Below, piece after piece: positions 18,476 to 28,745 of a stretch of 64,000 nucleotides of DNA. The stretch is from positions 36,475 to 100,474 of the forward strand of contig CAJYUW010000043.1 in assembly GCA_913778205.1 (NCBI GenBank). The letters run 5' to 3'. The notes beneath the pieces are model-generated. The model made no database searches, was not told the origin of the DNA, and saw nothing but the letters and a program-made list of their open reading frames with translations. Each line of letters opens with the position of its first letter. Position 1 is the stretch's first letter. Origin of the DNA: an uncultured Curtobacterium sp. GTDB taxonomy: Bacteria; Actinomycetota; Actinomycetes; Actinomycetales; Microbacteriaceae. The position numbers were made by a program, and so were the translations under genes.

Positions 18476-20044
18476 ATGGCGCTTACAATTAGAAAAATTC
18501 TCGAAAGTGTTGGAAACGGGACAATCCGAATCCCGGCTTTTCAACGGGGTTTTGTTTGGGATGCTGAGCGGGTTGCTTACCTAATGGATTCCATCTACAA
18601 GGGCTATCCATTTGGGGCTCTTATTCTTTGGAGGACCAAGGAGAAGCTGGTTCATGAGAAGCAACTTGGGCCGTTCTCGCTACCGGAATTGGAACCTGAC
18701 TATCCGGTCGACTACGTACTCGACGGCCAGCAGCGCCTGACTTCCATGTTTGGAGTCTTTCAAACTGAGCTCAAAGCTGAAGAAGATGCGCCGTGGACGA
18801 AAGTGTATTTCGACATGAGTGCAGAGTCTGATCTTCAGGAGAGTCAATTCGTCTGTCCTGAGCCTGGCGACGTGGACCGTGAACGTCATTTTCCCATCGG
18901 GACGTTCTTTGACGTAACCGCATACCGAAGGGCGACCGCAGAGTTGACGCCAGAGCAGGCGGAGCTCATCGACCAGGTTCAGGCGGTGTTCAAAGAGGCA
19001 ACAATTCCGACGCAAGAAGTAGCGACTGAGGATCGCGCGAAAGTCGCAATCGTGTTCGAACGAGTCAATCGATTGGGGGTGGAACTCGACACCTTCCAAC
19101 TCCTATCTGCCTGGACGTGGAGTGAAGACTTTGATCTCCAAGAGCGGATTCGTGAATTGGCCGAAGATGTTGCGCCGCATGGCTTCGGGGATATCTCGGA
19201 GGATACGAATCTGATTCTACGCTGTTGTGCGGCGGTCGTTGCAGCGGATGCTTCTCCCTCAGCCCTGATGGGGTTGAAGGGAGCAGATGTCCGCAACCGA
19301 TTCGACGAGATCGAAAACGGGGTCAAGGGCGCAATCGACTTCCTCAAGCTCAATCTCCATGTTCAGCGACTTGTGAATCTCCCCTACGCGACCCTGCTCG
19401 TTCCTCTAGCGGTCTTTTTCGCGACTCCGGGCACGAAGGGTGTCGACGTGACGGATGAGCAGAGAAAAGCGATCGAACGCTGGTTCTGGAAGGCTTGCTT
19501 CTCTCGGCGGTACAGTGCTGGTGTGCTGCGCAATCTGAAGCGCGATATTGATGAGATGCACAAGCTACGTTTGAAGCAAGCTTCCACGGTGGACGCGATC
19601 AGCGCGTCCGTCGACGCTGACTACTTCTTAGAACAGTCTTTCACAATCGGTACCGTTCACACTAAGACGTTGATCCTGCTCCTCGCCAGCAAAGGCCCGA
19701 AGAGCTTTATCTCTGGCTCACCTGTCGACCTGGCCCCTGTTCTGCGGGCTTACAATCGAGAAGAATTCCACCACCTTATGCCTCGAAGCTTCCTAAAGGG
19801 CGAAAATCGCGAAACTTCGGAGATTAATCGGTTGGCGAATTTCGCGATTATCTCCGCTCAAGACAATAAGCGGCTTTCCGGTGACGCACCAAGCATCTAT
19901 AAGACCCGTATGACCGCAGATGCTGTTGACGACATCTTGGACGCTGCTGTTTGCCCAAATTCGCTATTCGACGACAAGTACGATGCGTTCATCGAAGCTC
20001 GCGGGCAAAAACTTGCTGACTACGCATTGAGCAAAATGGCTTGA
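18476..20044 (+). CDS. DUF262/GmrSD-like protein with C-terminal HNH/DUF1524-like region (putative anti-phage nuclease)
   Basis: 522 aa; IPAFQRGFVWDAERVAYLMDSIYKGYPFGALILWR, YVLDGQQRLTSM (DGQQR motif), VFERVNRLGVELD, EFHHLMPRSFLKGE...INRLANFAIISAQDNKRLSGDAPSIY; composition clearly more AT-rich than both flanks; SD gaaggggg. Confidence 0.85.
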   Translation: MALTIRKILESVGNGTIRIPAFQRGFVWDAERVAYLMDSIYKGYPFGALILWRTKEKLVHEKQLGPFSLPELEPDYPVDYVLDGQQRLTSMFGVFQTELKAEEDAPWTKVYFDMSAESDLQESQFVCPEPGDVDRERHFPIGTFFDVTAYRRATAELTPEQAELIDQVQAVFKEATIPTQEVATEDRAKVAIVFERVNRLGVELDTFQLLSAWTWSEDFDLQERIRELAEDVAPHGFGDISEDTNLILRCCAAVVAADASPSALMGLKGADVRNRFDEIENGVKGAIDFLKLNLHVQRLVNLPYATLLVPLAVFFATPGTKGVDVTDEQRKAIERWFWKACFSRRYSAGVLRNLKRDIDEMHKLRLKQASTVDAISASVDADYFLEQSFTIGTVHTKTLILLLASKGPKSFISGSPVDLAPVLRAYNREEFHHLMPRSFLKGENRETSEINRLANFAIISAQDNKRLSGDAPSIYKTRMTADAVDDILDAAVCPNSLFDDKYDAFIEARGQKLADYALSKMA

Positions 20045-20101
20045 ATCTGGTTGCCGAGTGCGGGCCAAGGAGGTTCGCACTCGGCTGCAGCCAACACGCT
20101 C

Positions 20102-20116
20102 GCCCCGTCAGCGCGC
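20102..20116 (+). repeat. right copy of 15-bp direct repeat, overlapping the hrpA stop codon
   Basis: gccccgtcagcgcgc; hrpA stop complement tca at 20108-20110. Confidence 0.85.
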
Positions 20117-23100
20117 CGCAGCCAGGGCCTTCGTGATCCGCTGCAACGACACCGTCTCGGCGGTCCCGAGCTCCTGCGCGAACAGGCTCAGCCGGAACTC
20201 CTCGAGCATCCACCGCGCGTGGACGAGCTCCGGGTGTGCGCCGACCGCCGGGGGAAACGTCCCGCCGTCGTCGGTGTAGCGGTCGGTGGCGACGCTGACC
20301 TCGCGCATCCACCCGGCGTCACGCCCGGGGTTCTGCAGCAGCTTCTGCACCCGCGCCTCGATGCCCTGGAGGTACACGCGGATCCGTCGCAGCCGAACCA
20401 GCCCGGCGACCGAGACGAACCCCGGGAACACGAGCCGTTCGAGCTGCTGCCGCATGTCCGTCAGCGCCCCGAGCAGCGACATGGAGTTCGCCTGCTTGAT
20501 CGCTCGTTCGGCGTTGCGGTGCGCGGTGAGGACGGCCGCGACCTCGGACACCGCGGTGAACATCGTGTCGACGACGGTCGAGGAGACAGCGTCACGGACC
20601 CGCTCGAACGCGCCCCGCTCGAACACGAGACCGTCGGGATGTGCGGCACGGATGCCGGCGTCGACCACCGCCGCGAGGACGTCGTCGAACAGCGCCTGCG
20701 TCGACGCGTACGGTGACGCGGCCAGCGCGAGCTTCTCCGGCGCGGTGAGGTGCTGCTGGATGTACGACACCGGCGACGGCACGGCGAGCATCACGAGTCG
20801 ACGGATCCCGGCGGGCATCGCGACGGCGCGGTCGTGCTCGGTGGCGAGCAGCCGGACCGCGACGGTCGCCTTCGGTCCGGAGCCCTCCTCGACCAGCGCC
20901 GGGTAGGCGCGGATGACGCCACCCGACTGCTTCGTGTCGAGGACCCGTGGCAGGTCGCCCGCCGGCCAGGCGGTGAGACCCGACCGCTCGAGGTCGGAAC
21001 CGGCCTGCGCGACGCGGGACGGGCCTCCAGGCCGCTTCGCCCTCGCCGTGGCGGAGGCGACGCTCTGCTGCGTCCGGTCCTTCAGCTTGGTCTGCAGGGC
21101 CGTGAGGTCCTTGCCGGACTCGACCCGGCGACCGCGCTCGTCGACGACGGCCCAGGTCGGCAGGAGGTGCGGCGGGACGCGCGACAGGTCGAAGTCGGAT
21201 TCCGACACCGACACGTACGTCATGCGCTGGATCGTCTTCGCGAGCGTCGAGCGGAACGACTCGGTCGGCTCCGTCGGGGCGTCGTCCGGCAGCTCGGCGA
21301 CGATCTTCTCAGCCCAGTCGGCCGCGGGCACGATGTTCTTCCGGATCTGCTTCGGCAGCGACTTGATGAGCGCGGTCACGAGCTCCTTCCGCAAGCCGCG
21401 CACCTGCCAGTCGAAGCCCTCCTCGCGCATGCGGGGGAGCAGGGCGAGGGGCACCTGCACGCTCACGCCGTCGTCCTGCGCGCCCGGCTCGAAGCGGTAC
21501 TTGATCGCGAGACGCTGGTCGCCCGAGCGCCACTGGGTCGGGTACTCCTGCTGGTCCTGCGCGGCCTCCGCCGCGTCCTCGGCCAGGAGGTCCGACCTGC
21601 GCATCGTGAGCAGGTCCGGTTGCTCGCGCCGCGCTTTCCGCCACCACCCCTCGAAGTCGCGGGTGGTGGCCACGTCCGCGGGGATCCGAGCATCGTAGAA
21701 GTCGACGATCTTCTCGTCGTCGAAGAGGATGTCGCGCCGACGGGTGCGCTCCTCGAGTTGTTCGAGCTCCTTGCGGAGACGGCGGTTCTCGCGGTCGAAC
21801 GCCTGCTGCGAGTCCCACTCGCCCTCGACCAGGGCGTGCCGGATGAAGAGCTCACGGGAGTGCTCGGGGTCGACGCGCTTGTACTGCACGCGCCGCCGCT
21901 GCACGACGGGCACACCGAACAGGGTCACGCGCTCGTACGCGACGACGGCGCCCTGCTTCTTCTCCCAGTGCGGCTCGCCGTAGGTGCGCTTGAGCAGGTC
22001 GCCCGCGAGCGGTTCGACCCAGGCGGGGTCGATCTTGCCGACGGTGCGGGCGAACAGCCGACTGGTCTCGACGAGTTCGGCGGCCATCACGGCGTCCGGC
22101 TGCTTCTTCGCGAGGACGCTGCCCGGGAACACCACGAACCGGGTGTTCCGCGAGCCGAGGTAGTCGCGCTTCTCGCGGTCGCGGAGCCCGATCTGGCTGA
22201 GCAGTCCGGCCAGCAGGGAGCGGTGCACGGCGTCGCCGTCCTCGCTCCGGGACTGCCCGACGCGGACGTCGACCTGCTTCGCCGCGCGTGCGAGTTGGCG
22301 GTACAGGTCCTGCCACTCGCGGATGCGGAGGTAGTTCAGGAACTCGGCCTTGCACAGGCGGCGGAACGCGCTCGACGACAGCTCGTCCTGCTTGTCCTCG
22401 ATGTGGTTCCACAGGTTGAGCAGGGTGAGGAAGTCGCTCGTCGGGTCGGCGAACCGGGCGTGCAGCTGGTCGGCGTGCGCACGCTTCTCCAGCGGACGTT
22501 CGCGCGGGTCCTGGATGCTCAGGGCACTGACGATGGCGATGACCTCACGGCCGACGCCCTGGCGACCGGCCTCGAGCACCATCCGGCCGAGCCGTGGGTC
22601 GATCGGCAGCCGCGTCAGCTGACGTCCGGCCTTCGTGATCCGTCCGTCGCCGTCCACCGCACGCAGCTCGCGGAGCAGGTCGAGGCCGTCCTTCACACCG
22701 CGGGAGTCCGGCGGCTGCAGGAACGGGAAGGACTCGATGTCGCCGAACCCGAGCGAGATCATCTGCAGGATGACCGCGGCGAGGTTCGTGCGGAGGATCT
22801 CGGGGTCGGTGAACTCCGGCCGCCGCTCGAAGTCCTGCTCGGAGTACAGCCGGATCGCGATGCCCGCACTCGTTCGACCCGCACGACCGGACCGCTGGTT
22901 CGCGCTCGCCTGGCTGATCGCCTCGATCGGGAGACGCTGCACCTTCGCCCGGGGTGAGTACCGGGAGATGCGGGCCGTGCCGGTGTCGATGACGTACTTG
23001 ATGCCGGGGACGGTCAGCGACGTCTCGGCGACGTTCGTGGCGAGGACCACACGCCGACGGACGCCCGGCGTGCTCCGGCGCTCGAACACCCGGTGCTGGT

Positions 23101-23974
23101 CGGCTGCGGACAGGCGGCCGTACAGGGGGAGGACCTCGGTGCCCGGGTAGCGCTTGCCCTCGATCGCCTCCTGCGCGTCGCGGATCTCGTTCTCGCCGGA
23201 GAGGAACACGAGGACGTCGCCCGGGTCCTCCCGCGCCAGCTCGTCGAGGGCGTCGGTGATGCCCTGAAGGACGTCCCGGTCGTCCGGAGAGCCGCCGGAG
23301 CCGCCGGTGCCGTGGTCGTCGGTCCGGGGATCGTCCTCGTCGTCGCGGTCGTCGCGCCCGTCGCGGTCGTCCGCGTCCTCCGCGACGAGCGGGCGGTAGC
23401 GGATCTCGACCGGGTAGGTCCGTCCGGACACCTCGATGATCGGGGCACCGCCGAAGTGCTGCGAGAACGACTCCGGGTCGATCGTCGCACTCGTGATGAT
23501 GACCTTGAGGTCCGGGCGGCGGGGGAGGAGCCGCTTCAGGTAGCCGAGCAGGAAGTCGATCGTCAGCGACCGCTCGTGCGCTTCGTCGATGATGATCGTG
23601 TCGTAGCGCTGCAGGTCGCGGTCGAAGTGGATCTCGTTGAGGAGGATCCCGTCCGTCATCAGCTTGATCTTCGTGTTCGCGGACACCTTGTCGGTGAAGC
23701 GCACCTGGTAGCCGACCAGGTCGCCCAGTTCGCCGCCGAGTTCTTCGGAGACCCGCTCGGCGATCGTCCGTGCCGCGATCCGGCGGGGCTGGGTGTGACC
23801 GATCGACCCGCGGCCGAGCTCGAGGCAGATCTTCGGTAGCTGCGTGGTCTTGCCCGAACCGGTCGCCCCCGCGACGATCACGACCTGGTGGTCGCGGATC
23901 GCGGCGGCGATGTCGTCCCGCCGCTGCGAGACGGGCAGCTCGGGCGGGTACGTGATGACGGGCGTGGCAGACAT
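20108..23974 (-). CDS. hrpA: ATP-dependent RNA helicase HrpA
   Basis: VVIVAGATGSGKTTQLPKICLELGRGSIGHTQPRRIAARTIAERV...IIIDEAHERSLTIDFLLGYLK...VLATNVAETSLTVPGIKYVIDTG...QRSGRAGR; DUF3418-like C-terminus. Confidence 0.95.
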   Translation of the reverse strand: MSATPVITYPPELPVSQRRDDIAAAIRDHQVVIVAGATGSGKTTQLPKICLELGRGSIGHTQPRRIAARTIAERVSEELGGELGDLVGYQVRFTDKVSANTKIKLMTDGILLNEIHFDRDLQRYDTIIIDEAHERSLTIDFLLGYLKRLLPRRPDLKVIITSATIDPESFSQHFGGAPIIEVSGRTYPVEIRYRPLVAEDADDRDGRDDRDDEDDPRTDDHGTGGSGGSPDDRDVLQGITDALDELAREDPGDVLVFLSGENEIRDAQEAIEGKRYPGTEVLPLYGRLSAADQHRVFERRSTPGVRRRVVLATNVAETSLTVPGIKYVIDTGTARISRYSPRAKVQRLPIEAISQASANQRSGRAGRTSAGIAIRLYSEQDFERRPEFTDPEILRTNLAAVILQMISLGFGDIESFPFLQPPDSRGVKDGLDLLRELRAVDGDGRITKAGRQLTRLPIDPRLGRMVLEAGRQGVGREVIAIVSALSIQDPRERPLEKRAHADQLHARFADPTSDFLTLLNLWNHIEDKQDELSSSAFRRLCKAEFLNYLRIREWQDLYRQLARAAKQVDVRVGQSRSEDGDAVHRSLLAGLLSQIGLRDREKRDYLGSRNTRFVVFPGSVLAKKQPDAVMAAELVETSRLFARTVGKIDPAWVEPLAGDLLKRTYGEPHWEKKQGAVVAYERVTLFGVPVVQRRRVQYKRVDPEHSRELFIRHALVEGEWDSQQAFDRENRRLRKELEQLEERTRRRDILFDDEKIVDFYDARIPADVATTRDFEGWWRKARREQPDLLTMRRSDLLAEDAAEAAQDQQEYPTQWRSGDQRLAIKYRFEPGAQDDGVSVQVPLALLPRMREEGFDWQVRGLRKELVTALIKSLPKQIRKNIVPAADWAEKIVAELPDDAPTEPTESFRSTLAKTIQRMTYVSVSESDFDLSRVPPHLLPTWAVVDERGRRVESGKDLTALQTKLKDRTQQSVASATARAKRPGGPSRVAQAGSDLERSGLTAWPAGDLPRVLDTKQSGGVIRAYPALVEEGSGPKATVAVRLLATEHDRAVAMPAGIRRLVMLAVPSPVSYIQQHLTAPEKLALAASPYASTQALFDDVLAAVVDAGIRAAHPDGLVFERGAFERVRDAVSSTVVDTMFTAVSEVAAVLTAHRNAERAIKQANSMSLLGALTDMRQQLERLVFPGFVSVAGLVRLRRIRVYLQGIEARVQKLLQNPGRDAGWMREVSVATDRYTDDGGTFPPAVGAHPELVHARWMLEEFRLSLFAQELGTAETVSLQRITKALAAAR

Positions 23975-24021
23975 GAGCATTCCAGGATAGCCGTGCGGGT
24001 GCTGGCGCGGGGATCGACGGC

Positions 24022-25866
24022 TCACGAGGACAGCTGGTCGGCGAGGGCATCGACGGACCGAGCCGGCAGCGCGCACACGTGGTCGTGGCAGACGTAGGCG
24101 GCGGGATCGGTGTCCGCTCGGGCCGCGAAGAGGCCGAACCCCGCGGCCGCCCACGCCCGGGCCTGGTCCGGGGTCACCCTGGCGACCGTGGTCCCTGGGC
24201 GTCGTGCCGCGGAGGCCGAGGCGCGCATCGGGTGCGCCGGGTCGGAGCTGACGACGACGACCTCGCGGGACGGAACGCCGAGGGCCACGGCCAGCCCGAG
24301 CGCGTCCGCGTACCCGAGCGGGCGCTCGACGCCGAGCTGGGCACGGTCCGCGACGAGCCGGACGGCCGCCTCGCGGTACGAGCCGTCGCCGGTCAGCGCC
24401 CCCAGCGTCGCCGCGGCGGCGGCGAGACCCACCGTCCCGGACCGCAGTGCCGTCTGCGGCTGCTCGCCGGTCGCCGTCCCGGCCGAGTCGAGGACCGCGT
24501 CCACGTCGAAGCGACCCGCCAGGCCGTCGTCGACCAGCACCCGCGCGGCGACCGCGTACGACACCTCACCGGTGACGAGCGCGAGCTCGAGCAACCCCTC
24601 GGCGAGCAGGCCGACGTCCTCGATCGTCGCGGGCGCTGCCGACGCGCCTCGTGGGGAACTCGACCGGACCGCGACGTGGCCGTCACGCACGTGGGCAGCG
24701 AGCACCGCGTCGGCGGCGTCCCGGGCGAGGGCGATCATCCCGACGTCGTCGTGCCGCGCACCCGCGAGCGCCAGCCCCCGGATCGCGAGGCCGTTCCAGC
24801 CGGTCAGCACCTGGTCGTCGAGGGGCGGAGGGTCCAGGGTCGTGCGCTCGGTGAGGGAACGGCGGTACCACTCGCCCTCGACCCGGCGCCCGCCGATCGT
24901 CGATTCGCTGTCCTGCGCGGCGACGAACGCGCCGTCCGGTCGACGGAGGGTGTCGCGCAGGAACGCGGCGATGCCCCGGGCCTGCTCGGCCCCGGCGACC
25001 GGCAGCAGCCCCGCGTTGTCGTACAGCATCCGCTCGTAGTGCGGCACGCTCCAGTCGCGCCGGGTCGCGTACCGGAACACCCCGCCGTCGGCGTCGGTGA
25101 GCTCGGACCGGGCGATGGCGTCGAGCGTCCGGTCGAGCAGATCCTGCGCCGCAGACGCCCCGACCGGGTCGTCCACGGCCAGGTCCCGGAGCAGCTCGAG
25201 GAGCGGCGTACTCGGGAACTTCGGCGCGCCGCCGAAACCGCCGTACGTGGTGTCCTCCGCCTGACGCAGCTGGTCGAGGACGCTCCGGATCGCGTCGACG
25301 GACGGGAGGCGCGGCTCGTCCCCGCCGCGCCCGTCGCTGGACGAGGTGGTCGCCTCCGCCTCGGCTCCCTGCCGGATCGCCCCCGCGACGGCGGCCGCGT
25401 TCGCGTCCACCTCGCCCCGACGCTCGCGCCAGGCGTCGAGGACCGCACCGAGGACCTGCCGGAACGACGGCACCTGCTGCACCGGCTCCGGCGGGAAGTA
25501 CGTGCCAGCGAAGAACGCGTGCGCGTCCGGGGTGGTGAAGACGGTGAGCGGCCAGCCGAGCTGCCCGGTGAAGGCGCTCGCCGCCGCCATCATGCTGGCG
25601 TCGACGTCCGGACGTTCCTCGCGGTCGACCTTGACAGCGACGAAGTCCTGCCGCAGGAGGTCGGCCACGACCGGGTCGGAGAAGCTCTCTCGCGCCATGA
25701 CGTGGCACCAGTGGCAGGTCGCGTAACCGATCGACACGAGCACCGGGACGTCGCGCTCGCGCGCCTCGGCGAAGGCCTCCGGGCCCCACTCGCGCCAGTC
25801 CACCGGGTTGTCCGCGTGCTGGCGGAGGTACGGGCTGACGGCCGAGCCGAGGCGGTTGTCGTTCAT
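24022..25866 (-). CDS. thioredoxin domain-containing protein (YyaL/SPATA20, DUF255)
   Basis: [62 protein letters not shown]. Confidence 0.93.
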   Translation of the reverse strand: MNDNRLGSAVSPYLRQHADNPVDWREWGPEAFAEARERDVPVLVSIGYATCHWCHVMARESFSDPVVADLLRQDFVAVKVDREERPDVDASMMAAASAFTGQLGWPLTVFTTPDAHAFFAGTYFPPEPVQQVPSFRQVLGAVLDAWRERRGEVDANAAAVAGAIRQGAEAEATTSSSDGRGGDEPRLPSVDAIRSVLDQLRQAEDTTYGGFGGAPKFPSTPLLELLRDLAVDDPVGASAAQDLLDRTLDAIARSELTDADGGVFRYATRRDWSVPHYERMLYDNAGLLPVAGAEQARGIAAFLRDTLRRPDGAFVAAQDSESTIGGRRVEGEWYRRSLTERTTLDPPPLDDQVLTGWNGLAIRGLALAGARHDDVGMIALARDAADAVLAAHVRDGHVAVRSSSPRGASAAPATIEDVGLLAEGLLELALVTGEVSYAVAARVLVDDGLAGRFDVDAVLDSAGTATGEQPQTALRSGTVGLAAAAATLGALTGDGSYREAAVRLVADRAQLGVERPLGYADALGLAVALGVPSREVVVVSSDPAHPMRASASAARRPGTTVARVTPDQARAWAAAGFGLFAARADTDPAAYVCHDHVCALPARSVDALADQLSS

Positions 25867-25932
25867 GTGTCCAGCCTGCCCCGACCGCCCTGGACTCCGG
25901 CAGCGTGCGGGGCGGCCTGTGGACCGTCGCGC

Positions 25933-26475
25933 TCAGTCCACAGCTGGTCGCAGGGGGAGCCAGCCCGTGAGCGACGCGAGCCGACGGGCCACGTCCTCCG
26001 GCGTCATGGCGTCCGTGTCCACCCGCGTGACCTCGTCCCCGACAGCCGTGTCGAGCCTCCCGGCCGTGGCCGCGCTGTGCGCCAGCTGCGCCTCGGGGAG
26101 CCGACCACCCGACCGACGGCGCAGCCGGTCCGCGGTGGCGGCGTCGCCCGCCCGGAGCAGCACCGCGGTGACCAGCGGGCCGTCGCCCATCGCCCCGGCC
26201 AGGGCCTCGTGCTCGAGGACCGACACGGTGTTCGTGAAGACCAGCCGATGGTGCCCGAGTTCGCGGTACCGCTCCCACATCGTGGCGAGGTTCCGCTCCG
26301 CGAGGTGCGCATCCGGGTGCTCGACGTGCGGCGCGGGGTGTGCCAGGTCGAGTGCGTCGCCCTCGATGACGACGTGTCGGACGTCAGCGGCGACGAGGAG
26401 GTCGTGCAGCGCCTCGGCAGCGGTCGACTTGCCGACGCCGGAGCGGCCGCCGATGAAGAGCGTCTCCGAGCGCAC
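25933..26475 (-). CDS. P-loop nucleotide-binding protein (kinase-like)
   Basis: MRSETLFIGGRSGVGKSTAAEALHDLL Walker A; ...VVIEGDALDLAHP. Confidence 0.75.
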   Translation of the reverse strand: MRSETLFIGGRSGVGKSTAAEALHDLLVAADVRHVVIEGDALDLAHPAPHVEHPDAHLAERNLATMWERYRELGHHRLVFTNTVSVLEHEALAGAMGDGPLVTAVLLRAGDAATADRLRRRSGGRLPEAQLAHSAATAGRLDTAVGDEVTRVDTDAMTPEDVARRLASLTGWLPLRPAVD

Positions 26476-26481
26476 GACGGG

Positions 26482-27537
26482 TCAGCCCCGACCGAGCATG
26501 AGGAGGGCGAGCGCGGCGTCCTCGGGACCGTAGTCGAACATCCGCTCCCAGAACGGGTCGGACGCCCACGGCACGTCACCGCCCACAGGGACCCGGTGCG
26601 CGGTCTCGACCAACCAGTCCAGCTCGGGGACGACCGACCGCTCGAACCGCGGCGGTTCCCAGCCGAGGGCACGCGCAGCCGCGGTGTCGAGCACGAACGG
26701 GGTCGGCGACGACCACGGCGTCACACCGACGAAGGCCGGGGCGTCCTCGTCGAGCAGCACCTCGTCGAACGCGTGGTCGAGGTGGCCCGCGACGGTCCGC
26801 ACGATCTCGAGGACCGACGGAGCCGTCTCGTCGGCGACGTTGAGGATGCGACGGTCCGGTCGGTCGGCGACCAGGCCCACGAGGCTCGCGATGCCCGACG
26901 CCGCCGTCGTGTGGTCGACGCCACGACCGTGGTCGGCGAGCAGGATGCGCTCGCGGCCGTCGAGCACCCGTCGGACGACGAACCACTCCCGCGGTCGTCC
27001 GATGTGCTGCCCGTGCACCTTCGACGGACGGAGCACCGTGACCGGGGCGCCGTGGTCGAGCAGGACCTGCTCGGCGGCGACCTTCGCGGCGCCGTAACCG
27101 TCGCGGCTCGTCGGGTCGGCGTCGTCCGGCACGACCGTGGGCTGCAGCTCGGTGACCGGACCGCCGAACACCGGGCGTTCGACGGAGTTGCCGTGCCGGC
27201 CTTGCTCGTCGACGTACACCGCCTTCGAGGACACGAACACGGTCGAGCCGGCGTCGTCGAGGAACGGCCGGAGCCGCAGGGCGTCGTCACGGGTCCGTCC
27301 GACGGTGTCGACGAGGAGGTCGGCGCCGGGACGCAGCAGCGACCTCAGCAGTGCGGTGTCGCGGGCGTCGCCCACGAGGGAGGTCGCGCCGTCCGCGGTG
27401 AGCAGGTCGGCGACGGGGCCGCCTCGCCGGGACACGACCTCGACATGCCAGTCGTCGGTGCTGTCGAGCAGGTGTCGGGCGACCGCGGAGCCGATGCCGC
27501 CGGTGCCGCCGAGGATGACCGCGCGTCTCGTGCTCAT
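26482..27537 (-). CDS. NAD-dependent epimerase/dehydratase family protein
   Basis: MSTRRAVILGGTGGIGSAVARHLLDSTDDWHVEVVSRRGG...DGYGAAKVAAEQVLLD. Confidence 0.88.
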   Translation of the reverse strand: MSTRRAVILGGTGGIGSAVARHLLDSTDDWHVEVVSRRGGPVADLLTADGATSLVGDARDTALLRSLLRPGADLLVDTVGRTRDDALRLRPFLDDAGSTVFVSSKAVYVDEQGRHGNSVERPVFGGPVTELQPTVVPDDADPTSRDGYGAAKVAAEQVLLDHGAPVTVLRPSKVHGQHIGRPREWFVVRRVLDGRERILLADHGRGVDHTTAASGIASLVGLVADRPDRRILNVADETAPSVLEIVRTVAGHLDHAFDEVLLDEDAPAFVGVTPWSSPTPFVLDTAAARALGWEPPRFERSVVPELDWLVETAHRVPVGGDVPWASDPFWERMFDYGPEDAALALLMLGRG

Positions 27538-27639
27538 GCTGCAACGGTAGTGCGGCCTGGAGGCGCGGGGTGCGTCGGTCGCGCGGCTGACGTCGCGGAA
27601 GGGCACGGCCTGCGCTGACGCGGCGTCGGCGTGTGCGTC

Positions 27640-27880
27640 CGCGCGTGTGCTCGTGCGCTGCGCTCGCGCGCTGCGCTGCGTGCGCTGCGCCGCCAGTGTG
27701 CGCACGTGCGCTCGCTGGCTGCGCCGCCGGCAAGTGCGCTCGCGTGCTGCGCGGACGGCGCGTGGGCGTGTGCTCGCGTGCTGCGCGGACGGCGCGTGGG
27801 CGTGTGCTCGCGCGCTGCGCGGACGGCGCGTGGGCGTGCGCTCGCGCGCTGCGTCGCCGACGTGTGCGCTCGCACGCTGC
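27640..27880. repeat. 34-bp tandem repeat array with degenerate upstream part (units at 27735, 27769, 27803, 27837)
   Basis: tg(c/t)gctcgcg(t/c)gctgcgcggacggcgcgtgggcg repeated at exact 34-bp spacing. Confidence 0.92.
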
Positions 27881-27884
27881 CCGA

Positions 27885-28745
27885 TCAGGACGCGACGGAC
27901 TCCGGCTCGCGGCGCCACCAGTCGATGAGCGAGCCGTCGTACACCTGCACCCGGTCGTGCCCGAGGACCGTGAGCGCGAGCGCGTCCACACACGCGGCCG
28001 TGCCCACACCGCAGTACGTGACGATCTCGTGCGACCCGATGACCTCCGCGAAGGCCGCTTCGAGCGCGCGCCCCTTCAGGTAGGCGTTGGTGTCGGGATC
28101 GACGAGGGTACCGACCGGGATCGCCGTGCTGCCCGGGATCACCGGAGCGTGGTCCGCGCCGAGGGCGGAGTCGTCCGCCGCGAGCACGAGCACCGCAGGC
28201 TCGGCGCCGGTGGCCGCACGCCGCACCCGGTCGTGGTCGACCCACAGCGGACGCTCCTCACCAGCGAGGAACGCCTCCGACGCGGGAGCCTGCGGCGAAC
28301 GGGCGAGGGAACCGATGCGCACCGGACGTCCTTCGTCGCGCCACTTCGTGAAGCCGCCGTCGAGCACGGCCACCGAGTCGAAGCCGAACGACCGGAAGAT
28401 CCACCAGAGCCGGGCCGACCACTGGCCGACCCCGTCGTCGTACACCACGACCGTCGACGAGTTCGTCACACCGAGACGCCGCGCGGCGGACTCGAACCGT
28501 TTGGCACTCGGACGAGTGAACGGTACGTCGCCGTCCGGCGCGGAGAAGTCGTCGACGAGGTCCGCGTAGCGCGCGCCCGGCACGTGTCCATGTTGGGCGT
28601 AGGTGTCCTCCGCAGCGCGCCAGGTGGTCTCGAGTCCGGTCCCCGACGTGTGCACCGACGCATCGAGGACGACGAGCTCGTCAGCACCGAGGTGGTCTGC
28701 GAGCCACTGCGTCGACACGAGCGGCGAGGTCAGGACGGGGGCCAT
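27885..28745 (-). CDS. sulfurtransferase (thiosulfate/3-mercaptopyruvate)
   Basis: Two rhodanese domains; MAPVLTSPLVSTQWLADHLGADELVVLDASVHTSG...YCGVGTAACVDAL. Confidence 0.88.
   Translation of the reverse strand: MAPVLTSPLVSTQWLADHLGADELVVLDASVHTSGTGLETTWRAAEDTYAQHGHVPGARYADLVDDFSAPDGDVPFTRPSAKRFESAARRLGVTNSSTVVVYDDGVGQWSARLWWIFRSFGFDSVAVLDGGFTKWRDEGRPVRIGSLARSPQAPASEAFLAGEERPLWVDHDRVRRAATGAEPAVLVLAADDSALGADHAPVIPGSTAIPVGTLVDPDTNAYLKGRALEAAFAEVIGSHEIVTYCGVGTAACVDALALTVLGHDRVQVYDGSLIDWWRREPESVAS

Noticed and set aside
18680-19353. Minus-strand ORFs inside the DUF262 gene
   Set aside because: No domain-like motifs and no SD; fully inside a convincing coding sequence.
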